This document shows positions 43,257 to 51,765 of a stretch of 64,000 nt of DNA, piece after piece. The stretch's first letter is position 1; the number at the start of each line of letters is the position of its first letter. Both the position numbers and the translations under genes were made by a program. Below the pieces are notes generated by a model. It was not told where the DNA came from. It saw only the letters and a list, made by a program, of their open reading frames with translations, and did not search any database. Location: positions 40,070-104,069 of the forward strand of contig JBMFVW010000003.1 of the NCBI GenBank assembly GCA_049965795.1. The letters are read 5' to 3'. Source of the DNA: Acidulodesulfobacterium_A sp049965795 (lineage in GTDB: Bacteria; SZUA-79; Acidulodesulfobacterales; Acidulodesulfobacteraceae).

Positions 43257-43840
43257 AGAATTTTTATTTATTTTTTCTTGCTGTATTTTTTTTCGTATCG
43301 TTTGCGTCAGGAATGTGTGCCCTCAATGCCGCAGCCGATATATATATGCGCGTAGGTAAAAACGGAACGGTATATTTTTCCAACGTTCCGGTTTCCGACG
43401 GATATAGTCTTTATATGCGCACTAAAAATTATAATAGCCCTAAATTTAGCGGTTACGACAGTAATTTGTATAAACCGATTATTTTAAAAGCTTCTAAAAA
43501 ATATCATGTAAGTCCAAAACTTATCGAGGCGGTTATAAAAGTAGAATCGGGATATAACAGCAGCGCCGTTTCTGATAAGGGAGCGGAAGGACTAATGCAG
43601 CTTATGCCTCAAACGCAAAAAATGGTGAATGTGTCGGATCCTTTTAATCCTTCTCAAAATATTTACGGCGGCACGGAATATTTAAAAAGCTTGATTATGA
43701 AATATAACGGAAATTTACAGTTTGCTCTTGCCGCTTATAATGCGGGGAGCAGAGCCGTAAATAAATACGGCGGGATACCTCCGTACAGCGAAACGCAAAA
43801 TTATGTAAAAGAGGTATTGAATTATTACGACGGGCGATAA
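43253..43840 (+). CDS. lytic transglycosylase, SLT domain
   Basis: A 195-residue exported enzyme that cleaves peptidoglycan glycan strands. An N-terminal signal segment (about 1-28) precedes a short DUF4124-like part (DIYMRVGKNGTVYFSNVP), then the SLT domain from about 78: SPKLIEAVIKVESGYNSSAVSDKGAEGLMQLMP with catalytic Glu 98, and YLKSLIMKYNGNLQFALAAYNAGSRAV. Its ATG overlaps the cbiC stop. Confidence 0.93.
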   Translation: MKNFYLFFLAVFFFVSFASGMCALNAAADIYMRVGKNGTVYFSNVPVSDGYSLYMRTKNYNSPKFSGYDSNLYKPIILKASKKYHVSPKLIEAVIKVESGYNSSAVSDKGAEGLMQLMPQTQKMVNVSDPFNPSQNIYGGTEYLKSLIMKYNGNLQFALAAYNAGSRAVNKYGGIPPYSETQNYVKEVLNYYDGR

Positions 43841-43861
43841 CTTTAATAACAAAAATAAAAA

Positions 43862-44422
43862 ATGAAATCCAATAAGCAGATATATAACATTCCGAATATA
43901 CTTACTTTTTCAAGAATATTAATTATACCGGTAATATTTTCTCTGCTTTTTTCTAAAAAGGAAATTTACGGAATAGCTGCTGCGGTTTTTTTTGTCTTTG
44001 CTATTGCAACAGATTTTATCGACGGCTACATTGCAAGAAAAAAAAAGATAGTAACTAACTTAGGGATTTTTTTAGATCCGATAGCCGATAAACTGCTTGT
44101 CGTTACTATATTAATCATGCTTATACCGCTGCAAAGAATTCCTGCATGGGTCGTCGCCGTAATAATTTTCAGGGAGATATTCGTTACCGGATTAAGAGCT
44201 ATTGCAAGCGAAAAAGGCATAGTAATATCCGCGGGCAGGGAAGGAAAATGGAAAACCGCATTTCAAATGTTCGGAATACTTTGTCTTCTTATATATTACA
44301 AGCATTTTTATCTAAATTTCGGAGATATAGGATTAATACTTATTTTTATCAGCATACTGTTTTCTTTAATTTCTTCTTATAGATATTTAAAAAGTGTATC
44401 CGGTATCCTGCTTAACGGATAA
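43862..44422 (+). CDS. pgsA: CDP-diacylglycerol-glycerol-3-phosphate 3-phosphatidyltransferase
   Basis: Makes phosphatidylglycerophosphate in the inner membrane. The CDP-alcohol phosphotransferase motif D-G-x2-A-R-x8-G-x3-D-x3-D is seen as DGYIARKKKIVTNLGIFLDPIADK (about 53-75). The protein has 186 residues and about four to five membrane segments, normal for the family. The 3' end overlaps the convergent GGDEF-like gene by 36 bases. Confidence 0.94.
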   Translation: MKSNKQIYNIPNILTFSRILIIPVIFSLLFSKKEIYGIAAAVFFVFAIATDFIDGYIARKKKIVTNLGIFLDPIADKLLVVTILIMLIPLQRIPAWVVAVIIFREIFVTGLRAIASEKGIVISAGREGKWKTAFQMFGILCLLIYYKHFYLNFGDIGLILIFISILFSLISSYRYLKSVSGILLNG

Positions 44423-45310
44423 ACTGTTTCTCTGCGACATATCTGATTTTGCCTCTTCAATAATCAGCTCGTAATTCTTATAATGTTTTTTTAAATTCAA
44501 TTCGGAAATACCGTACATAAATTTAGGTTTTACGTTTTCCGGGAATTTTAAAAGCTGGTTAAATTCCTCTTTAATTTTTTTAAATTTTTTATCGGCGTTT
44601 TCATAATTAGTATGAGGAAGAATTCCTATAAAATCATTAAAATCTATTCTAAAAATCATGTCTGTTTTTCTTAATTTTTGTTTAAAATAAAGGCCTATAT
44701 ATTTTAATACCTGGTTTAGTTTTTCGTTTCCGAAAGACTGGCCGAAAAAGACTAAATTTTCAAAATAAAATACCGTTATCGACAAAGGAATACGATATCT
44801 TTCCGCTCTTTCCGTCTCTCTTGAAAAAAATTCTTTAAATTGGTTTTTTAGCATTAAACCGGTAATTTCGTCGAAAACGCAATTATTAATACCCTGTTTT
44901 GCAACTGAATTCAAAAAGTATTTTACCGCTGCCGTAAACTCGTTAAATATAAACAGAGTTCCCGAAAAAAGACCGAATTTGTTTAAAAGCGTTACGCCGT
45001 CTATGCGGAAAAATTTTTGGTCGATTTTACCTGAATGGGTTTTTAAATCAATTTTTTTATTGACGTTTAAACCTGTTAATTCATTGATTCTTATTATATC
45101 GTCCGACAATTTTTCGTCATAAGAAATAAATATAGAGCCGTTTGAATAATTAGAAATAATTTTAGCCTGCTCGTTCATGTAAATTATTTCGTCTTTAACC
45201 CCTTTTATAGCTATAGGCATATTAGCGGAAGCAAAAGATTTTTCGTAATCTACGTCCGACGACTGATCCGATGCAGAACCAAACAGCTGAACTTGATTAA
45301 AAATATCCAT
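44387..45310 (-). CDS. degenerate GGDEF-domain protein with a PAS-like N-terminus
   Basis: A 307-residue protein. The C-terminal half has the GGDEF-domain layout (FDEITGLMLKNQFKEFFSRETERAERYRIPLSITVFYFENL, then LRKTDMIFRIDFNDFIGILPHTNYENADKKFKKIKEEF), but the active-site GGDEF motif reads DFNDF, so c-di-GMP synthesis is not expected. The N-terminal half (about 30-130, MPIAIKGVKDEIIYMNEQAKIIS) resembles a PAS-type sensory domain. Such proteins often act as receptors or adaptors. It diverges from the hdrBC-glutamate synthase unit. The role is unknown. Confidence 0.8.
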   Translation of the reverse strand: MDIFNQVQLFGSASDQSSDVDYEKSFASANMPIAIKGVKDEIIYMNEQAKIISNYSNGSIFISYDEKLSDDIIRINELTGLNVNKKIDLKTHSGKIDQKFFRIDGVTLLNKFGLFSGTLFIFNEFTAAVKYFLNSVAKQGINNCVFDEITGLMLKNQFKEFFSRETERAERYRIPLSITVFYFENLVFFGQSFGNEKLNQVLKYIGLYFKQKLRKTDMIFRIDFNDFIGILPHTNYENADKKFKKIKEEFNQLLKFPENVKPKFMYGISELNLKKHYKNYELIIEEAKSDMSQRNSLSVKQDTGYTF

Positions 45311-45476
45311 AGTTTTTAAAATTTTTAAAAAAATAATTTTAAAATTGAATTTTTTTTTAATATATTTTATACTGATTATAATGCATGTTTTATGCTCGGT
45401 TTATTTTTTTAATAACTTAAATAGAATATACATAAATAGCAATATTATATTAATTATATAACAATAAAAAATAAAT

Positions 45477-46802
45477 ATGAATAGAGAATATACTTTTTTT
45501 TGGGGATGCACTATACAGGCTAAGTTCCCGTTTATGGAGAAAGCCACGAGATTGGTCTTAGACAGACTGAATATAAAGCATAAAGATATCGATTCTTTTA
45601 CATGCTGTCCGGAAAAATCTTTAATTAAAAATATAGACGAAAGTCTTTTTGATTTAACGGGTATCCGAAATATAGCCCTTGCGGAGAAACAGAATGCAGA
45701 TATAATTTCCGTATGTACCGGATGCTATTCCAATCTTAAGCAGATTAGAAATAAAGTTGCATCAGATCTTCCTTATCAGAAAAAAATTAACGAAACTCTT
45801 GAAAAAATAGATCTTAATTTTTCCGGCGAAACGTCCGTTTACCATTTTATTGAACATCTTCACGATGAAGTGGGGCTGGATAAAATAAGGACAAACGTAA
45901 AGTATCCTCTAAAAGGTTTAAATATCGCAATACACTACGGATGCCATTTAGTAAGGCCTTCGCATTCCATAAATTTCGATTCTCCTTTCGAGCCTCGTAA
46001 ATACGATAATATTTTAAAAGCTCTCGGAGCTAACGTAGTTCAATATAAAAATAAAATGATGTGCTGCGGGCAGGCTTTAGACAGAGTGGACGAACACGAT
46101 AAATCTCTCGTCATGGCAAGAATAAAGCTTGATTCCGTTAATGAAAGCGGTGCGGACATAATCACTACCGTTTGTCCGTCGTGTTTTACCCAGTTCGATA
46201 CGAACCAGTATATGCTTTTGAAAGAAGGCGTAAAGCGCCAGATTCCTGTTATAACTTTAGAGGAACTTATGTGTTTGGCTTTCGGTATTGAAGAAGCGGA
46301 AGAACTAATTTCTCAGCATAAAATAAAAGCAGGAAAATTTCTTGAAAAATTTAAAAAGATTAAGGCTTTAGCAGATTACACCACAATTTTCGATAAGGAT
46401 TCTCTGGTAAGATGCTACAACTGCGGCGCATGTAAAAACGATTGCCCGATGAGTCTCTCCTTTGAATCTTATAACCCGCCTTTAGTAATAAAAATGATTT
46501 TAGAAAACGATATCGAAAGAGCTATGTCTTCAAAAATAGTATGGGAATGTCTCGAATGTCATACTTGCGTCGAATTATGCCCTCAAAATTACAGTTGGGA
46601 GAAAGTTCTTACGACTTTAAAAAATCTTGCGTTAAAAAACGACGTCGGTCCGCAGAAAGTTAAAAAAGCGGGAGAACTTTTCTTTAAAACTTTAAGGCTC
46701 GGCGATCCGCAGGAAGGAATGCGGAAAAAGCTGGGACTTCCTCCTGCTAAGAAGGTTTTAGATAACGAGTTTAAAAGAATATTAGACGAAAATATTTTAT
46801 AG
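45477..46802 (+). CDS. HdrB-HdrC fusion protein, heterodisulfide-reductase-like
   Basis: A 441-residue iron-sulfur protein. The N-terminal part (about 1-270) has two CCG-type cysteine clusters as in HdrB: Cys 11, 43-44, 80, 83 and Cys 156, 196-197, 233, 236 (MMCCGQALDRVD and CPSCFTQF). The C-terminal part has two 4Fe-4S motifs like HdrC: CYNCGACKNDCP (313-323) and CLECHTCVELCP (358-368). No HdrA is adjacent. It is followed by the three genes of a split glutamate synthase on the same strand, which suggests it passes electrons to that enzyme. In the first CCG cluster the residue after CC is Pro, not Gly. The partner and substrate are inferred. Confidence 0.85.
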   Translation: MNREYTFFWGCTIQAKFPFMEKATRLVLDRLNIKHKDIDSFTCCPEKSLIKNIDESLFDLTGIRNIALAEKQNADIISVCTGCYSNLKQIRNKVASDLPYQKKINETLEKIDLNFSGETSVYHFIEHLHDEVGLDKIRTNVKYPLKGLNIAIHYGCHLVRPSHSINFDSPFEPRKYDNILKALGANVVQYKNKMMCCGQALDRVDEHDKSLVMARIKLDSVNESGADIITTVCPSCFTQFDTNQYMLLKEGVKRQIPVITLEELMCLAFGIEEAEELISQHKIKAGKFLEKFKKIKALADYTTIFDKDSLVRCYNCGACKNDCPMSLSFESYNPPLVIKMILENDIERAMSSKIVWECLECHTCVELCPQNYSWEKVLTTLKNLALKNDVGPQKVKKAGELFFKTLRLGDPQEGMRKKLGLPPAKKVLDNEFKRILDENIL

Positions 46803-46885
46803 ATTTATTGTTAAAAAAACGTATATATGTTATATTAATTTAAGTATATTTTATAAATAAATTTACAAAAAGCAGAGGTATTAAA

Positions 46886-48028
46886 GTGTTAAAAATAAAA
46901 AATAAATTTAATACGGAAAGAGATATATCGGGCTGCGGTTTATGCGGTATTATAAATGCCAAAAAGGTTAAAACCAACGGAATCGATATTAAAAAAGCCA
47001 TATCGGTTGAACATGACAGGGGAAACGGTTTGGGTGGCGGTTTTGCCGTTTACGGCAATTATCCGGATTATGCCGATCTTTACGCTTTTCATATAATGTA
47101 CGATAATCTTTCGGCTAAATCCGACGTCGAAGAATATCTAAAAAATAATTTTATAGTAGAAAAAGAGGAGCCTATTCCTACTTTTAAAACCTCTAAAATT
47201 TATGACCATCCTTATCTTCACCGCTATTTTATAAAACCTAAATCCGACAGACAGGATAAGCTGTTTCACGAGTTGGAAGACGATGATTTCGTGGTAAACA
47301 GCGTTATGCTCATTAATCAAAATTACGACGGAGCTTACGTGTTTTCAAGCGGAAAAAATATGGGAGCATTTAAAGGCGTAGGTTATCCGGAAGACGTAGC
47401 GGATTTTTACAGACTGGAAGAAATAGAAGGTTATATGTGGACGGCGCACAACAGATTTCCTACAAATACTCCGGGCTGGTGGGGCGGCGCACATCCTTTT
47501 ACGCTTTTAGACTGGTCTATAGTGCATAACGGAGAAATATCTTCTTACGGAATCAACAAAAGATATTTAGAGATGTATAAATATAACCTGGCATTAAGAA
47601 CCGATACCGAAGTTATAACATATATTTTAGATCTTTTAATAAGAAAACATAAAATTCCGGTGCGTTTGGCACTAACGGTGCTCGCTTCTCCGTTTTATCA
47701 GAAAATAGATAAAATGGAAAACGACAAAAAAAAGTTATTTACGGCGTTAAGGCAGGTTTACGGAAGCGCTCTTTTGAACGGACCTTTTGCTATAGTTTTT
47801 GGATATTCGGGCGGTATGGTAGCTATGAACGATAGAATAAAACTAAGACCTCTTGTCGCAGCTTCTAACGGCGACTTTACATATGTAGCTTCCGAAGAAG
47901 CCGCTATTCGTGCAGTCTGCCAGTCTCCCGACATGATATGGTCTCCGAAAGCAGGAGAGCCTGTCATGGTAGAATTTGACGATGTAAAAGAAAAGACGTC
48001 TTTGAAAGGAGGACTGCTTAGTTTATGA
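46886..48028 (+). CDS. glutamate synthase glutaminase subunit (class II amidotransferase)
   Basis: The Ntn-type glutamine amidotransferase part of a split, archaeal-type glutamate synthase, which frees ammonia from glutamine. Matches: SVEHDRGNGLGGGFAVYG, MWTAHNRFPTNTPGWWGGAHPF, DWSIVHNGEISSYG and ALRTDTEVITYILDLL. It is 380 residues from a GTG start with AGAGGT ribosome binding site. The amidotransferase catalytic Cys must be the first residue of the mature enzyme, yet the candidates here are Cys 17 and Cys 20 in GCGLCGI, so a short leader must be cut off or the start lies further in. Overlaps the synthase gene by 4 bases. Confidence 0.88.
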   Translation: MLKIKNKFNTERDISGCGLCGIINAKKVKTNGIDIKKAISVEHDRGNGLGGGFAVYGNYPDYADLYAFHIMYDNLSAKSDVEEYLKNNFIVEKEEPIPTFKTSKIYDHPYLHRYFIKPKSDRQDKLFHELEDDDFVVNSVMLINQNYDGAYVFSSGKNMGAFKGVGYPEDVADFYRLEEIEGYMWTAHNRFPTNTPGWWGGAHPFTLLDWSIVHNGEISSYGINKRYLEMYKYNLALRTDTEVITYILDLLIRKHKIPVRLALTVLASPFYQKIDKMENDKKKLFTALRQVYGSALLNGPFAIVFGYSGGMVAMNDRIKLRPLVAASNGDFTYVASEEAAIRAVCQSPDMIWSPKAGEPVMVEFDDVKEKTSLKGGLLSL

Positions 48029-49545
48029 CAAAATCTTCTTTTTCCAATATTCAATCCGAATATTTGGCGGTCATAGATCATAATAAATGCGTAAGATGCA
48101 AAAGATGTATCCAGAATTGCGGATGGGGAACTTACAGTTTCGGCGGAGACAAGATTATTGCAGACCATTCTAAATGCGTGGCATGCGGCAGGTGTTACAC
48201 CTACTGCCCCGAAGGAGCTATTTCTATAATTAAAAATCCTACCGTTATCAGAGAAAATGCGAACTGGCAGGAACCGCTCGTAAAAAATATTTGGAGACAG
48301 TCGGAAACAGGCGGTATAGTTATTTCGGGCATGGGTACGACTTTTAAATATAAAAAATATTTTGATCATATTCTTCTGGATGCATGTCAGGTTACCAATC
48401 CTTCCATAGATCCTTTAAGAGAACCTATGGAGCTCAGGACGTTCCTCGGCAAAAAACCTTCAAAATTAGACTTGGATTTCGACGAAAAAGGAGAACCTGT
48501 TTTGAAAACAAAAATGCCGCCTCAGATAGAACTTCAGACCCCTTTTGTTTTCGGCGCTATGTCATACGGATCTATCTCTCTTAATGCTCAAAAAGCTATG
48601 GCTTTAGCGGCAAGGGCGCTCGGCATAGTTATGAATACCGGCGAAGGCGGACTGCATGACGATTTAGTGCCTTTCGGTAAAAATATTATAGTTCAGGTTG
48701 CATCCGGACGATTCGGCGTGCACAGGGATTATTTAAACAGCGGCGTAGCAGTAGAAATTAAGATAGGCCAGGGTGCAAAGCCGGGTATAGGCGGACATCT
48801 TCCGGGAGAAAAAATAGGAATAGATATTTCAAGGACAAGAATGATTCCGGTCGGAACAGATGCTATTTCACCCGCGCCCCATCATGATATTTATTCTATC
48901 GAAGATTTAAGACAGCTTATATATGCAATTAAAGAAGCGACCGAATACGAAAAACCGGTATCCGTTAAAGTAGCCGCTGTTCATAATATAGCCGCAATAG
49001 TAAGCGGCATAGTAAGAGCCGGCGCCGATATAGTCTATATAGACGGATATTCAGGCGGCACCGGCGCAGCCCCTATCGTTATCAGGGATCATGTAGGAAT
49101 ACCGATTGAACTTGCTCTTGCTCAAGTTGACGAGAGATTAAGGGAAGAGGGTATAAGAAACGAAGCTTCTATAATAGCCGCAGGAAGCATAAGATCCAGC
49201 GCAGATGCCGTAAAAGCTATCGCTCTCGGTGCAGACGCCGTTGCAATCGGGACGGCTGCATTAATAGTTATGGGATGCCATGTTTGCGGAAAGTGCAACA
49301 CCGGAAACTGCAGCTGGGGTATTACTACTCAAAGGCCGGAACTTGTGCGCAGACTGGATCCCGAAGTTTACGGAGAAAGATTATATAATCTTATTTCGGC
49401 ATGGAGTCACGAGATACAAGAAGTACTGGGTGCTATGGGAGTTAATTCAATCGAAAGTTTGAGGGGTTCCAGAGAAAGATTAAGGGGTATAGAATTAACC
49501 GACGCCGAATTAAAAGCTTTAGGAATTAAGCATGCCGGCTTGTAA
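48025..49545 (+). CDS. glutamate synthase, FMN-binding central domain with N-terminal ferredoxin
   Basis: The synthase part of a split glutamate synthase. An N-terminal 2x4Fe-4S ferredoxin (about 20-65: CVRCKRCIQNC and CVACGRCYTYC) is fused to the FMN barrel (from about 170: FVFGAMSYGSISLNAQKAMALAARALG, NTGEGG, IGQGAKPGIGGHLPGEK, SVKVAAVHNIA, DGYSGGTGAAP). CHVCGKCNTGNCSWGI near 412-427 is the cluster-binding cysteine region. This subunit forms glutamate from 2-oxoglutarate and ammonia; reduced ferredoxin or an Hdr-like partner is the plausible electron source because no NADPH-binding subunit is adjacent. Length 506 suits the archaeal-type form. Confidence 0.92.
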   Translation: MTKSSFSNIQSEYLAVIDHNKCVRCKRCIQNCGWGTYSFGGDKIIADHSKCVACGRCYTYCPEGAISIIKNPTVIRENANWQEPLVKNIWRQSETGGIVISGMGTTFKYKKYFDHILLDACQVTNPSIDPLREPMELRTFLGKKPSKLDLDFDEKGEPVLKTKMPPQIELQTPFVFGAMSYGSISLNAQKAMALAARALGIVMNTGEGGLHDDLVPFGKNIIVQVASGRFGVHRDYLNSGVAVEIKIGQGAKPGIGGHLPGEKIGIDISRTRMIPVGTDAISPAPHHDIYSIEDLRQLIYAIKEATEYEKPVSVKVAAVHNIAAIVSGIVRAGADIVYIDGYSGGTGAAPIVIRDHVGIPIELALAQVDERLREEGIRNEASIIAAGSIRSSADAVKAIALGADAVAIGTAALIVMGCHVCGKCNTGNCSWGITTQRPELVRRLDPEVYGERLYNLISAWSHEIQEVLGAMGVNSIESLRGSRERLRGIELTDAELKALGIKHAGL

Positions 49546-49595
49546 AAATTAAAATATAATATTATTATATATTAAAAGGAGCAATAAAAAGAGAT

Positions 49596-50339
49596 ATGAT
49601 GACGATTGATGCTGCCGGAATGCACTATAAAGAGCTTAATAGGATTATAAGAGAAGGCATAGCAAACGGCGTAAAAAAATTTTTTATAGAAAACGTTAAC
49701 GGACAGTATTATATAGGCGACGGAATAAAAGGCGACGATGTAGTTATCAATATAAACGGAACGCCCGGAAACGATTTAGGAGCTTTTATGGACGGTCCTA
49801 CTTTAACGGTAAATAACAATGCTCAGGACAATGTAGGAAATACTATGAATGCCGGCAAAATCATAATAAACGGAGACGCGGGGGACGTAGTAGGCTACGG
49901 CATGAGAGGCGGCAGAATTTTTATCAGGGGTAATGCCGGCTACAGGGTCGGGATACATATGAAAGGTTATAATGAGCAGCTGCCGGTTATTATGATAGGA
50001 GGAAAAGTAGGGAGCTTTTTTGCCGAATATATGGCGGGCGGCGTAATAGTCTTACTGGGACTGGAAGACGATGATTCCGATGAATTAGATATAGATTATT
50101 TTGCTTCCGGTATGCACGGAGGCACTATATTTATTAGAAAAAAAATAGATTTTTCAAAGTTTTCCAATGAAGCCGAGGTTTATGAAATAGACGATAAAGA
50201 TGCGGATTTCTTAAAAGAATATTTAAACGACTTTGCAAACAGTTTTAATATATCCATAGAAGAGATATATAAAAAACCGTTTTATAAAATTGTGCCTTCA
50301 AGTGCAAGACCTTATGCGCATTTATATACTTCGGCATAA
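49596..50339 (+). CDS. glutamate synthase GXGXG-domain subunit
   Basis: The C-terminal GltB-like domain as a separate 247-residue protein. A right-handed beta-helix is built from repeated Gly motifs (NGTPGNDLGAFMDGPTLTVNNNAQDNVGNTMNAGKIIINGDAGDVVGYGMRGG; GNAGYRVGIHMKG). In the fused enzyme this domain holds the other two in place and lines the ammonia channel. It is third in the set of amidotransferase, synthase and GXGXG subunits; a GGAG ribosome binding site precedes the ATG. Confidence 0.92.
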   Translation: MMTIDAAGMHYKELNRIIREGIANGVKKFFIENVNGQYYIGDGIKGDDVVININGTPGNDLGAFMDGPTLTVNNNAQDNVGNTMNAGKIIINGDAGDVVGYGMRGGRIFIRGNAGYRVGIHMKGYNEQLPVIMIGGKVGSFFAEYMAGGVIVLLGLEDDDSDELDIDYFASGMHGGTIFIRKKIDFSKFSNEAEVYEIDDKDADFLKEYLNDFANSFNISIEEIYKKPFYKIVPSSARPYAHLYTSA

Positions 50340-50378
50340 TTTAGTATAATTTAACTAATAAATTAAGCAATTAAACTT

Positions 50379-50633
50379 ATGAACGAATTATTTTCGGGAA
50401 ATCAAAAAATGGATATTAATAATTTAAGCATAATAGAAGAAAAGGTTATTTTAATTAAAGAATCGTTTGAGAAAATTAAAACGGAACGAGATAAACTTTT
50501 AGCGGAGGTTAAAACAAAAGATGATGAAATTAAAGAGTTAAAAGATAAAATTTCTACTTATGAAACAGATAATGATTTTGTAGTGAAAAAAATAGACGAA
50601 ATAATAAATAATTTAGATTCTATACAGCTATGA
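50379..50633 (+). CDS. small coiled-coil protein, ZapB-like
   Basis: An 84-residue acidic/lysine-rich protein with a strong heptad pattern from about residue 15 to 65 (EEKVILIKESFEKIKTERDKLLAEVKTKDDEIKELKDKIS). It sits directly before zapA with a 4-base overlap, the place where a ZapB-like division coiled coil is often found. It has no other recognizable motif. The name rests on position and coiled-coil shape, not on close similarity. Confidence 0.7.
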   Translation: MNELFSGNQKMDINNLSIIEEKVILIKESFEKIKTERDKLLAEVKTKDDEIKELKDKISTYETDNDFVVKKIDEIINNLDSIQL

Positions 50634-50905
50634 GCGAACTTATAGAATTAAAAATTTTAAATCGCAAATTTATTTTAAACAGCGATAAAGACAGAAAGTA
50701 TTTGGAATTTTTAGCGGAATACGTCAACGCAAAAGCGGATGAGGTGGTTAAAAAAACTAGATCTGTAGATTCTTTTAATATAGCCGTTTTAACCGCACTT
50801 AATATTGCGGATGATTTTATGTCCGATAAAATGGAGACTAATAACGAGAGCAGAAGGGTTTTGGAAAAAGTAAATAATATATATAAATATATATCTAAGT
50901 CTTAA
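50630..50905 (+). CDS. zapA: cell division protein ZapA
   Basis: ZapA stabilises FtsZ filaments. The 91-residue protein has the N-terminal beta-hairpin (ELIELKILNRKFILNSDKDRKYLEFLAEYVNAKADEV) and the C-terminal long helix. The 6S RNA gene follows at once, then a 5-formyl-THF cyclo-ligase gene, as in many Proteobacteria. Confidence 0.88.
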   Translation: MSELIELKILNRKFILNSDKDRKYLEFLAEYVNAKADEVVKKTRSVDSFNIAVLTALNIADDFMSDKMETNNESRRVLEKVNNIYKYISKS

Positions 50906-50936
50906 TATCGGATTTAACATTTTTTAATTTTTTATA

Positions 50937-51117
50937 AACCCTGCGGTATTTGATGCTGGTTGTTAAAATTGACCCAACAGTTGGATAGAAAGGGATTGTC
51001 ACTGTCTGCTACGGTAAGGAACTTTGGAAACAAAGATTCCTTTTTTCAGCAGGTAAACGATTACCACCTATTTTTTATAGGTCCAATTTTAAAAATCTCT
51101 TCGGTACCTGCGGGGTT
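50937..51117 (+). ncRNA. ssrS: 6S RNA
   Basis: About 181 bases that fold as a long hairpin with a central bubble, the shape of 6S RNA, which holds sigma70 RNA polymerase in stationary phase. Closing stem: AACCCTGCGG (50937-50946) with CTGCGGGGTT (51108-51117), ten bp with wobbles. Inner stem: TTAAAATTG-ACC on the left with GGTCCAATTTTAA on the right, one bulge. The tail TACCTGCGGGG also fits. Position between zapA and the 5-formyl-THF cyclo-ligase gene is the known ssrS site. The open reading frame inside is incidental. Confidence 0.88.
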
Positions 51118-51164
51118 ATCCTTCCTCTCTTTATTTCCTCCGCTATTTTACCACTTCTTTTAAA

Positions 51165-51740
51165 ATGATAAATAAAAAAGACGCAAGAGAATTAATGAAA
51201 AATAAAAGGATAGAATTAACGGAACCGTTTATTAATTCGGCAAGCTTAAATATTGCCAAACTTGCTTACGATTGTATTGTATTAAATTTATTTAAAAAAA
51301 TTGCGATATACATGAGTATAAAAAAAGAAGTCAGGATTGAGTACCTTATCGGCTTAAATAAAGGCGAAGATATGCAGCTATTTATGCCGGTATGCGAAAA
51401 CGACGGACATATGGGTTTTTATAAATTTGAAAGCATGGAATCAATGAAAAGGGATTCTTTCGGCATTATATGCCCTAAAAACGGACATAAAATAGATGAA
51501 AAAGATATAGATGTTTTTTTTGTGCCGGGACTCGCTTTTGATATATACGGAAACAGAGTCGGTTACGGCAAAGGTTGTTTCGACAGGTCTTTAAAAAAAA
51601 CTGCCGATTCTTATTTTATCGGCGTTTGTTACGACTTTCAGTTTATTAAAAACGATGTATTGGAGTCTGAGCCTGAAGACGTAAAAATGAATTTTATAAT
51701 TACTGAAAACGGAATATTTAAAATTGATCAAGCATTATGA
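51165..51740 (+). CDS. 5-formyltetrahydrofolate cyclo-ligase
   Basis: Turns 5-formyl-THF into 5,10-methenyl-THF with ATP. The 191-residue protein has KKDARELMKNKRIEL at the start, DVFFVPGLAFDIYGNRVGYGKGCFDRSL (about 124-151), the signature GYGKGxYDR, and a typical ending. The gene follows the 6S RNA as ygfA does in E. coli. Confidence 0.92.
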   Translation: MINKKDARELMKNKRIELTEPFINSASLNIAKLAYDCIVLNLFKKIAIYMSIKKEVRIEYLIGLNKGEDMQLFMPVCENDGHMGFYKFESMESMKRDSFGIICPKNGHKIDEKDIDVFFVPGLAFDIYGNRVGYGKGCFDRSLKKTADSYFIGVCYDFQFIKNDVLESEPEDVKMNFIITENGIFKIDQAL

Positions 51741-51765
51741 TTTGCAGTAAATAAGGAGAAAACAA

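Noticed and set aside
50960..51163. 67-residue open reading frame after zapA
   Set aside because: It lies within the 6S RNA and has no protein-family features.
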